Positions 1 to 4,888 of a DNA stretch of 5,255 bases are shown piece by piece. Position numbers and translations under genes: made by a program. The DNA comes from an uncultured Acidimicrobiaceae bacterium (GTDB taxonomy: Bacteria; Actinomycetota; Acidimicrobiia; Acidimicrobiales; Ilumatobacteraceae): positions 1 through 5,255 of the forward strand of contig CAIZMV010000378.1 in the NCBI GenBank assembly GCA_903934195.1. The letters run 5' to 3'. The notes beneath the pieces were generated by a model. That model was given only the letters and a program-made list of their open reading frames with translations. It did not search any database and was not told the origin of the DNA. Position 1 is the stretch's first letter. Each line of letters begins with the position of its first letter.

Positions 1-9
1 CTAGCGGAA

Positions 10-747
10 TTAACTTTCTTTAATGGTGATGAAAGGAATTCCGTCGGTGTCGTCGTCACCAGATTTTTGGCGGAATCGCGCTGCACCTTTATGTTCAGGC
101 AACCAGCCTGTTACCAAGTACCGCACGCGCTCACCAATGTTGACCGCGTGGTCACCAATGCGCTCATAGAAGCGGGCAACTACAGCAAGCTGAATTGCAA
201 CTTGAAGGTCAATTGAGTTCTCTGAATGGCTCTCAAGAATTGCCTGAACAAACTCACGCTGCAAACTGTCGAGATACGAGTCCATGTCGTCGATGGCTGC
301 TGCTTTAGCAGCATCATTCTCTTCAAAAGATTCAAGAGCTGATTCCCACAATTGCTCTGCCTGCTCACCCATGCGCGCAATCAACCCCCGAAGACGTGGG
401 TCAAGATCATGGCCATAAATTCGGCGCGCAGCTTTACAAATATTGACGGCCAGGTCTGCAGACCGTTCAATTTCCGCAATCATCTTCACCACCGACACAA
501 CCTGGCGAAGATCTCCGGCTACCGGAGCTTGTAACGCGAGGATCTGATAGCAACGTTCTTCTAGTTCCAACGAGAGCGAGTCAATCTCGTCGTCAAACTG
601 AATCAAGGCATCTGCACCCTCTAAGTCACCATTAAGAATGACTGCTGTGGCACGAGGAATAGCTTCAATAACAGTTGCAGCCAACCGCACAAGTTCTGTG
701 CGAACACTGTCAAGTTGTTGGTGAAAACCTTTACGAAGTTCGTCCAT
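10..747 (-). CDS. phoU: PhoU, phosphate transport/signalling regulator
   Basis: 245-residue all-helical protein, close to the usual PhoU length. PhoU is a cytoplasmic peripheral regulator that links the PstSCAB phosphate transporter to the Pho two-component sensor kinase and restrains phosphate uptake and Pho signalling when phosphate is plentiful. Two tandem PhoU domains are visible. The first carries the metal-binding ExxxD motif at E94-D98 (IERSADLAVNI) and the second at E195-D199 (YERIGDHAVNIGERV); an acidic DDEID stretch lies at 52-56. The ATG is preceded by a good Shine-Dalgarno (AGGGGG, plus-strand 752-757, four bases away), which supports this start. The C-terminal tail after about residue 220 is polar and acidic (GDDDTDG) and probably disordered. 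The gene lies downstream of ppk1 on the same strand, 106 bp away, with its own PHO-box-like promoter candidate in that gap. No pst or phoR/phoB gene is inside the window; they may lie beyond the left edge. Identity is secure. Confidence 0.96.
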   Translation of the reverse strand: MDELRKGFHQQLDSVRTELVRLAATVIEAIPRATAVILNGDLEGADALIQFDDEIDSLSLELEERCYQILALQAPVAGDLRQVVSVVKMIAEIERSADLAVNICKAARRIYGHDLDPRLRGLIARMGEQAEQLWESALESFEENDAAKAAAIDDMDSYLDSLQREFVQAILESHSENSIDLQVAIQLAVVARFYERIGDHAVNIGERVRYLVTGWLPEHKGAARFRQKSGDDDTDGIPFITIKES

Positions 748-804
748 GATTCCCCCTAAGTGCTAAACGATTGCGAGCAGCCCCACTATTGGAACGTGCC
801 ATTC

Positions 805-840
805 ATTAACATTCTGTCACAATCTGAACGAGAAATGAAC
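805..840 (-). promoter_or_regulatory. Candidate PHO-box promoter of phoU
   Basis: On the minus strand GTTCATTTCTC (840-830) is followed at once by GTTCAGATTGT (829-819), so GTTCA recurs with an exact 11-bp period. PHO boxes of PhoP/PhoB-type regulators are 11-bp direct-repeat units, and the Streptomyces unit begins GTTCACC. Eight bases further downstream, GTTAAT (810-805) matches four of six positions of a sigma70-like -10, which is close to the spacing at PhoB-activated promoters where the box replaces the -35. Transcription would start near 798 and give a 5' leader of about 50 nt. Only five of the seven core bases repeat, and a third unit (818-808) is poor, so this is a candidate only. Confidence 0.4.
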
Positions 841-853
841 TTGTACTGCGTAG

Positions 854-2929
854 TTAGAGAGAAATGACACCCTGAGGCACTCCCTGTTTCAACTGCGATT
901 CCGAGTCTCTCTGGTGGATTCGATACTGAGCGTCATTTATTGGCACATAGTCAACAGGGCCGACACGACGCCAGTTACCTTCGCGATTCATTTCGAATGC
1001 CACAACGTCGTCTGAAAGAAGAGTGGAAAAGACTTCTTCAATCCACGCACGATGCTTTGGATGTTCTACAGGGACTAGAACTTCAACTCGCTTATCAAGG
1101 TTGCGCGGCATCATGTCAGCCGATCCGATGTAATACACCGGTCCATTATCTTGTCCGCCGTGAGCGAAGCGATACATCCGCGAATGCTCTAGATAGCGAC
1201 CTAAAACTGAGCGAATGCGGATGTTTTGTTCATGTTCTGAACTAGGCCGAATACAACAGATACCTCTCACTACAAGGTCAATGTGAACACCAGCTTCACT
1301 TGCCTGGTACAAAAGCTCAATCATACGAGCATCTGCAAGACCATTGATTTTCATCACAATGTGTCCTTCACTGCCATATGAAATTTCATTTTCAATTAGT
1401 TGAACAATTCTGCTGCGCAAGTATCGAGGAGCGACTATCAAGCTATTGAAATCGTGATCTTTGTCAAAACCGGTTAAGGAGTTGAACAAGTGTGAAACAT
1501 CATCTCCAATTTTCTCATCACAGGTAAAAAGACCAATGTCTTCATAAATTCGCGCAGTTTTTGAGTTGTAGTTACCAGTACCGACATGCACGTATCGGCG
1601 TAGCCCAGATTCTTCTTGACGGACAACTAACACGCACTTGCAGTGAGTCTTTAACCCAACAACGCCGTACACCACATGGACACCTGCACGTTCAAGTTCT
1701 TTAGCCCAGGTCACATTGGTTGCTTCATCGAATCGAGCAGTCAATTCAATAAGCGCCACAACTTGTTTTCCTAGTTCAGCAGCCTTGATAAGACTGCGCG
1801 CAATAGGAGAATCACCTGACGTGCGGTACAAAGTGATCTTGATTCCTTGCACACGAGGATCATTGGCGGCTTGCTCAAGAAATTCCTCAGTTGATGAAGA
1901 AAACGACTCATACGGGTGGTGCACCAAAAGGTCACGTTGACGCAACACGCTAAACATTGACTGGTCGTTGCCATCAGCGGCAGCCAAACGACCAGCTGTT
2001 ACTGAACGCCACGGAGTGTCCTTCAGTGTTGGCTCATCTAATCCGTGCAATTCCCACAAGCAAGATAACGCAAGTGGGGCTGTGTGAAAAGAAACATCAG
2101 TTCTTTCCAGATCAAGTTCTTCCAACAACATGTCAAGAACATCAGGGTTGATGTGGTGATCCACTTCAAGACGAACTGCTCTACCAAAACGTCGGCGGCG
2201 CAATTCCATCTCGACTGCGACAAGAAGATCGTCTGCATCTTCATCATCAAGCGTGAGGTCTGCGTTACGTGTCACTCTGAATGCGCTGACATGGACAATA
2301 TCCATTCCGACAAAAAGATCTGCAACGTGGGCTGCAATGACATCTTCAATCATTACGTAGCGACCTTCAGAAATTTTGTGAAATCGCTTTAAGAACGTAG
2401 GAATTTTGACGCGGGCAAAACGTTGTTCACCTGTGCTTGCGTCACGCACCAAGACGCCAAGGCTGATTGCCATGTTGGAGATGTACGGAAATGGGTGCGA
2501 CGGATCAACAGCAAGTGGAGTAAGAACTGGAAATAACTGGCGCTCGAAGAAGTTCTTCATGCTTTCGCGCTCTTCTTGCGTGAGGTCTTCCCACCGACAA
2601 ACAACTACCCCATGTTTTTCAAGCAATGGAAACAGTTCGTTGAGAAGCAAGTTCTCATGTTCGGATACCAAGTAATCAACCCGATGAGCTATTTCGTTTA
2701 ACTGACGAGTGGGTGACAACCCATCTGAAGATGTTGTTTGAACACCAGCGGCAACTTGGCCCTTCAGTGCCGCAACTCGTACCTGGTAGAACTCATCAAG
2801 GTTCGAACAAAAAATGGCACAGAACTTGATGCGCTCAAGCAATGGCACCGAGGTTTCACGGGCGAGCGCCAAAACGCGTTCATTGAAATCAAGCCAGCTC
2901 AGTTCACGGTTGCCAATTAAACGACTCAT
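854..2929 (-). CDS. ppk1: Polyphosphate kinase 1 (Ppk1)
   Basis: 691 residues, near-identical in length to E. coli PPK (688). It reversibly polymerises the gamma-phosphate of ATP into inorganic polyphosphate through a phosphohistidine intermediate. The N-terminal domain opens with the hallmark NRELSWLDFNERVL (7-20) and SNLDEFYQVRVA (42-53); the head domain follows (about 105-310); two phospholipase-D-like C-terminal domains run from about 320. H429 in GLKTHCK corresponds to the autophosphorylated H435 of E. coli. H448 in YVHVGTGNYNSKTAR corresponds to H454, with the same 19-residue spacing. H582 in RYLEHSRMYRF corresponds to H592. R369 (LYRT) and R399 (TARFDE) match the magnesium/phosphate-binding arginines. 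All catalytic residues are present, so the enzyme should be active. The ATG fits the family N-terminus but has no Shine-Dalgarno before it; a -10-like TACTAT lies eight bases upstream, suggesting a leaderless transcript. It lies between a small unknown gene and phoU, all leftward, forming a phosphate-storage cluster. Confidence 0.98.
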   Translation of the reverse strand: MSRLIGNRELSWLDFNERVLALARETSVPLLERIKFCAIFCSNLDEFYQVRVAALKGQVAAGVQTTSSDGLSPTRQLNEIAHRVDYLVSEHENLLLNELFPLLEKHGVVVCRWEDLTQEERESMKNFFERQLFPVLTPLAVDPSHPFPYISNMAISLGVLVRDASTGEQRFARVKIPTFLKRFHKISEGRYVMIEDVIAAHVADLFVGMDIVHVSAFRVTRNADLTLDDEDADDLLVAVEMELRRRRFGRAVRLEVDHHINPDVLDMLLEELDLERTDVSFHTAPLALSCLWELHGLDEPTLKDTPWRSVTAGRLAAADGNDQSMFSVLRQRDLLVHHPYESFSSSTEEFLEQAANDPRVQGIKITLYRTSGDSPIARSLIKAAELGKQVVALIELTARFDEATNVTWAKELERAGVHVVYGVVGLKTHCKCVLVVRQEESGLRRYVHVGTGNYNSKTARIYEDIGLFTCDEKIGDDVSHLFNSLTGFDKDHDFNSLIVAPRYLRSRIVQLIENEISYGSEGHIVMKINGLADARMIELLYQASEAGVHIDLVVRGICCIRPSSEHEQNIRIRSVLGRYLEHSRMYRFAHGGQDNGPVYYIGSADMMPRNLDKRVEVLVPVEHPKHRAWIEEVFSTLLSDDVVAFEMNREGNWRRVGPVDYVPINDAQYRIHQRDSESQLKQGVPQGVISL

Positions 2930-3034
2930 GCGACAAGATAGTAGTGAGAGCAGAGCGATTGACGGTATGTCAAAGTCAATGATTTAGCCATGTGTTCATC
3001 AAGCAGTGCTGCCCGTGTTACCCACGACTTCGAA
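2930..3034. other. Intergenic gap before ppk1 with TTGAC/GTCAA half-sites
   Basis: This 105-bp gap holds no gene. Around its middle, ATTGAC (2958-2963) and GTCAAT (2975-2980) form a 6-bp inverted repeat with an 11-base spacer, and another GTCAA (2969-2973) lies inside, making three copies of the same half-site within 23 bp. It could be an operator for a repressor or activator of ppk1. Part of the cluster also reads as TTGACT and TTGACA on the minus strand, so some of the signal may simply be -35-like sequence. No intrinsic terminator is visible after the upstream small gene. Confidence 0.3.
2938..2943 (-). promoter_or_regulatory. ppk1: Candidate -10 element of ppk1 (leaderless start)
   Basis: TACTAT on the minus strand (ATAGTA at 2938-2943) matches five of six bases of TATAAT and fits TANNNT. 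It ends eight bases before the ppk1 ATG, so a start site 7-9 bases downstream would fall on or next to the start codon. No purine-rich ribosome-binding site lies between it and the ATG. A perfect TTGACA (2973-2968) lies 24 bp further upstream, too far for a normal 16-18 bp spacer, so the -35 is either weak or absent. Leaderless mRNAs with only a -10 are common in actinobacteria. Confidence 0.45.
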
Positions 3035-3301
3035 TCAGAACTCGTAGTCAGGGTCACCCATGTCCCATTCAATGGAAATGAGTTCACGCTCTGCATCGCG
3101 AACGATGCGAGCCATGTTGCGGCGAAATTGTGGGTCATCACGAGGAAGCAATACAAGACGGGCAAGAACGCGCGAACGGAATTCATCGATGATTGTCTGA
3201 TCGCCCCATTCTGAGTAGACCTCCCAATGAGGAGACACTGCGCCAAGAAATGCAATGCGGGCATGGGCCTTCGGAGCCTGAGGAATCTGGATATCTGTCA
3301 T
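3035..3301 (-). CDS. Small conserved-looking protein of unknown function, upstream of ppk1
   Basis: 88 residues from the ATG at 3301. I do not recognise the family. This start has a well-placed Shine-Dalgarno (CCGGAG, plus-strand 3307-3312, five bases away); a TTG at 3319 would add six residues but has no such support. The protein is soluble and charged, with no cysteine, signal peptide or membrane segment. It has a proline-containing N-terminus (1-13), a hydrophobic strand-like RIAFLGAVSP (15-24), an aromatic WEVYSEWGDQ (26-35), a likely amphipathic helix (36-53), a second arginine-rich helix around FRRNMARIVRDAERELI (59-75) and an acidic tail ending DPDYEF. The amino-acid balance, good RBS and position favour a real gene over the overlapping reading frames. 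It is followed 105 bp later by ppk1 on the same strand, so a role linked to phosphate or polyphosphate is possible but purely inferred from position. Confidence 0.75.
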   Translation of the reverse strand: MTDIQIPQAPKAHARIAFLGAVSPHWEVYSEWGDQTIIDEFRSRVLARLVLLPRDDPQFRRNMARIVRDAERELISIEWDMGDPDYEF

Positions 3302-3432
3302 GGTGTCTCCGGACTGCAATGCGTGCGTTGCGAGTATGAATCAATAGCGAACTCTGAACAGCCTATCGGGGCACTTGCGCGACGACTTCTGGGCATTTTT
3401 TGCGTTTTTTGGCCCCTTTTTCTGGCCTCTCC

Positions 3433-3441
3433 TGTGGATAA
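3433..3441 (-). other. Single consensus DnaA box
   Basis: TGTGGATAA on the plus strand is the exact complement of the E. coli DnaA box TTATCCACA. It lies next to T-rich DNA, but I see no second box in the region and neither dnaA nor dnaN is present, so this is not an origin. It could be an isolated DnaA-binding site acting on transcription, or chance. Confidence 0.35.
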
Positions 3442-3448
3442 GTGACAT

Positions 3449-3470
3449 CTTTACTAAACCTTTACCAAAA
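3449..3470 (+). promoter_or_regulatory. Candidate PHO box (11-bp tandem repeat)
   Basis: CTTTACTAAAC (3449-3459) is directly followed by CTTTACCAAAA (3460-3470). Nine of eleven positions agree, with no gap. The layout is a 7-bp core plus a 4-bp A-rich spacer, as in the E. coli PHO box unit CTGTCAT-AAAT. The core CTTTACC also shares five of seven bases with the Streptomyces core GTTCACC. It sits 148 bp upstream of the small gene that leads the ppk1-phoU block and about 118 bp upstream of the whiB-like gene. No convincing -10 follows at the usual distance on either strand, so which gene it would control, and whether it activates or represses, is open. Confidence 0.4.
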
Positions 3471-3510
3471 ATGCCGACACGCTGGCGCCCCTGTCTGCTT
3501 GACTGGTTTT

Positions 3511-3541
3511 GCGGGAACTTCCCGCCATGACTCGGCGTCAT
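3511..3541 (+). promoter_or_regulatory. Candidate ECF-sigma promoter with two inverted repeats upstream of the whiB-like gene
   Basis: GGAACTT (3514-3520) is the classic -35 of extracytoplasmic-function sigma factors, and CGTC (3536-3539), followed by ATAA, is a typical ECF -10. GGAAC and CGTC are 17 bases apart, the normal spacing. The same stretch contains two inverted repeats separated by one base: GCGGGAA-C-TTCCCGC (3511-3525, perfect 7-bp arms) and ATGAC-TCGGC-GTCAT (3527-3541, perfect 5-bp arms). Neither is followed by a T-run, so they are not terminators. A repressor or activator bound here would sit on the promoter. Transcription would start near 3546, leaving a leader of about 43 nt before the whiB-like ATG. 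Confidence 0.45.
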
Positions 3542-3588
3542 AAAGACACCGACCAAGAGCATCTGATCCAGATGAAGCGAGGACAGCC

Positions 3589-3879
3589 ATGAAAGTACAA
3601 CTTCAAGTAACGAGTGCACCAGCCACGAACCTTCCGTTCGATGACTCACCGACATCCTGGATGGGCGAAGGCAACTGCCGCAATTACCCGCCTGCCACCT
3701 TTTTCCCGTCAGACGGAGTGGGCGTAGATCGGGCTCGTGCAATTTGCAAGGGGTGCCCAGTGAGCAATACGTGTCTTGAATATGCCCTTGCAGAACGCAT
3801 TGATCATGGCGTGTGGGGCGGTTGTAGCGAGCGTGAGCGTCGCAGAATCTTGAAGAGGCGCCGCGGTATCGCGGTCTGA
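3589..3879 (+). CDS. WhiB-family iron-sulfur transcription regulator (first copy)
   Basis: 96 residues. WhiB-like (Wbl) proteins are small [4Fe-4S] regulators that bind the primary sigma factor and respond to redox, nitric oxide or developmental state. The four cluster ligands are C30, C53, C56 and C62 (C-x22-C-x2-C-x5-C). The GVWGG turn lies at 74-78, followed by the basic DNA-binding tail SERERRRILKRRR (80-92). A fifth cysteine, C79, sits directly after GVWGG where many relatives carry leucine. The first 28 residues are a variable, non-conserved leader. The ATG has a Shine-Dalgarno (GAGGA, 3579-3583, five bases away). A candidate ECF promoter with overlapping inverted repeats lies just upstream. 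The gene ends five bases from the stop of convergent tatA. A 5-bp hairpin CCGCG-GTAT-CGCGG (3861-3874) lies at the 3' end of the coding region but lacks a clear T-run. Which Wbl subclass this is cannot be told securely, so no symbol is given. Confidence 0.95.
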   Translation: MKVQLQVTSAPATNLPFDDSPTSWMGEGNCRNYPPATFFPSDGVGVDRARAICKGCPVSNTCLEYALAERIDHGVWGGCSERERRRILKRRRGIAV

Positions 3880-3884
3880 CCTAC

Positions 3885-4058
3885 TTACTTTGATTCAGAC
3901 GAGGAGTCGTCAGACTTGCCTTCGTCCATTGCCTTCTTGAACTCTTTCTGAGCCGAACCGAGGTTCTTGGCAAGTTTCGGCAGTTGTGCACCGCCAAACA
4001 GCACCAGCACGACAATTGCAACGATAAAGAGCTCTTGGCCTTGTAGAAACGAAATCAT
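3885..4058 (-). CDS. tatA: TatA, twin-arginine translocase pore subunit
   Basis: 57 residues from the ATG at 4058. TatA oligomerises in the cytoplasmic membrane to form the passage for folded proteins with twin-arginine signal peptides, working with TatC (and TatB where present). The protein shows the full TatA layout: a short N-terminus with polar Q8/E9 ahead of the membrane helix, a transmembrane helix at about 10-21 (LFIVAIVVLVLF), the FGGAQLP hinge (21-27), an amphipathic helix KLAKNLGSAQKEFKKAMDEG (28-47) and a short polar acidic tail. A GTG at 4100 would add 14 residues including two prolines, but TatA N-termini are short, so the ATG is preferred; its Shine-Dalgarno AGGA is unusually close (two bases). 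The gene is divergent from the ftcD-like gene (47 bp between start codons) and convergent with the whiB-like gene. No tatC is in the window. The family assignment is firm; TatA versus TatB is decided by the short tail and lack of the TatB proline-rich extension. Confidence 0.93.
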   Translation of the reverse strand: MISFLQGQELFIVAIVVLVLFGGAQLPKLAKNLGSAQKEFKKAMDEGKSDDSSSESK

Positions 4059-4105
4059 GTTCCTGACGGTAGCAGGAAGGGGCGCTTCTTTGATAAGCAC
4101 GAGAG

Positions 4106-4888
4106 GTGCTCGAATGCGTCATCAACATCAGCGAGGGGCGTAACCAAGCCATCATCGATTCCCTCGCCCAATCGTGTGCGGGCGGCCTTCTTGATATTCA
4201 TTCAGACCCAGACCACAACCGCAGCGTGTTCACCTTGGTTGGTGTTGATGCCGCTCGATCACTTGCTCGTGCTGCAGTTTCAGCAATAAGCCTCAGTGAC
4301 CATTCCGGAGTGCATCCACGCATTGGTGTTGTTGATGTTGTTCCGTTTGTGCCACTTGTTGATTCCACAATGAATGAAGCGCAAATCGCACGCGATGAAT
4401 TTGCAGCATGGGCTGCAGAAGAATTGAACGTGCCAAGTTTCTTGTACGGCAATGAACGCACACTTCCTGACATTCGCAAAACTGCATGGACTTCGCTGTT
4501 CCCAGATGTTGGCTTGAAAGTTCCCCACCCCACTGCTGGCGCAATGTGTGTCGGTGTGCGCGAACCGTTAGTTGCGTACAACCTGTGGTTGGAGAATGTT
4601 GATCTTGAAACAACGCGTCGAATTGCATCTGTTGTTCGTTCAGCAAGCATCCGCACTTTAGGCCTGCAAGTAGGGGCGTTTACGCAGGTAAGTGTGAACT
4701 TAATTCAGCCAATGATTGCGGGCCCAAATGACGTGTATGAAGCGGTTTCGAAACACGCGACGGTGCACCATGCAGAACTAGTCGGGCTACTTCCCGCTTC
4801 TGTTCTGGCATCTATTCCACGTGCCCGGTGGGAGGACCTAGATCTGTCCGTGAAACAAACGATTGAGTGGCGTGTAACTAACCGTTGA
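4106..4888 (+). CDS. ftcD: Glutamate formimidoyltransferase-like protein (FtcD N-terminal type)
   Basis: 260 residues. The family transfers the formimino group of N-formimino-L-glutamate to tetrahydrofolate in histidine degradation. The N-terminus MLECVINISEGRNQ aligns with the human FTCD start (LVECVPNFSEGKNQ). DPDHNRSVFTLVG (34-46) matches the following strand. H70 in GVHPRIGVVDVVPFVP corresponds to catalytic H82 of the mammalian enzyme. Later blocks include the FLYGNERTLPDIRK region, PTAGAMCVGVREPLVAYNLWLEN and QVSVNLIQP. No cyclodeaminase domain is fused, and the protein is shorter than the roughly 300 residues usual for stand-alone bacterial transferases, so the exact substrate is less certain than the fold. 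The GTG start is forced: an in-frame TAA lies at 4094-4096 and there is no other start ahead of the conserved N-terminus. There is no properly spaced Shine-Dalgarno; a GATAAG (4092-4097) that could be a -10 sits eight bases upstream, so the message may be leaderless. No other hut gene is nearby. Its 3' end overlaps the convergent whiB gene by 11 bp. Confidence 0.86.
   Translation: MLECVINISEGRNQAIIDSLAQSCAGGLLDIHSDPDHNRSVFTLVGVDAARSLARAAVSAISLSDHSGVHPRIGVVDVVPFVPLVDSTMNEAQIARDEFAAWAAEELNVPSFLYGNERTLPDIRKTAWTSLFPDVGLKVPHPTAGAMCVGVREPLVAYNLWLENVDLETTRRIASVVRSASIRTLGLQVGAFTQVSVNLIQPMIAGPNDVYEAVSKHATVHHAELVGLLPASVLASIPRARWEDLDLSVKQTIEWRVTNR

Larger units (their letters stand above)
3302..3588. 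promoter_or_regulatory. Divergent regulatory region between the ppk1 cluster and the whiB-like gene
   Basis: 287 bp without a credible gene, between two divergently transcribed units. From left to right it holds: the Shine-Dalgarno of the small gene; a weak leftward promoter candidate (TGTTCA at 3360-3355, 16-bp spacer, CATACT at 3338-3333); three T-runs at 3396-3401, 3405-3410 and 3417-3421 spaced roughly one helical turn apart, which would favour intrinsic bending; a consensus DnaA-box sequence (3433-3441); an 11-bp tandem repeat resembling a PHO box (3449-3470); and two abutting inverted repeats coinciding with an ECF-type promoter (3511-3541). GACAC pentamers, the WhiA recognition core in Streptomyces, occur at 3476-3480 and 3545-3549 on the plus strand and at 3307-3303 on the minus strand. 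The density of signals is higher than a simple promoter pair would need. Confidence 0.6.

Noticed and set aside
2926..3264. 112-codon minus-strand reading frame that ends with an ATGA overlap on the ppk1 start, suggesting translational coupling
   Set aside because: It overlaps the better-supported 88-residue protein in another frame. Its residues (many S, L, N, C, scattered aromatics) look like a frame shadow, and I saw no credible start signal for it.
3433..3441. Replication origin
   Set aside because: Only one DnaA box is present, with no dnaA, dnaN, gyrB or box cluster.
3499..3504. TTGACT as a sigma70 -35 for the first whiB gene
   Set aside because: No acceptable -10 lies 16-18 bp downstream; the ECF-like pair fits better.
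3341..3742. 133-codon minus-strand frame across the divergent region and the start of the whiB-like gene
   Set aside because: It runs antisense to a certain WhiB gene and through the promoter signals, with arginine/serine-rich, motif-free sequence.
3861..3874. Hairpin CCGCG-GTAT-CGCGG as an intrinsic terminator for the first whiB gene
   Set aside because: It lies inside the coding region with only a 5-bp stem and no T-run after it; GC-rich basic codons explain it.
4059..4100. Longer TatA from the GTG at 4100 (71 residues)
   Set aside because: The added 14 residues would place charged and proline residues before the membrane helix, unlike known TatA; the ATG at 4058 gives the normal short N-terminus.
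4198..4656. Long minus-strand frames of 82-152 codons opposite the ftcD-like gene
   Set aside because: They lie wholly antisense to a gene with clear family motifs and show low-complexity S/T/R-rich composition typical of antisense shadows.
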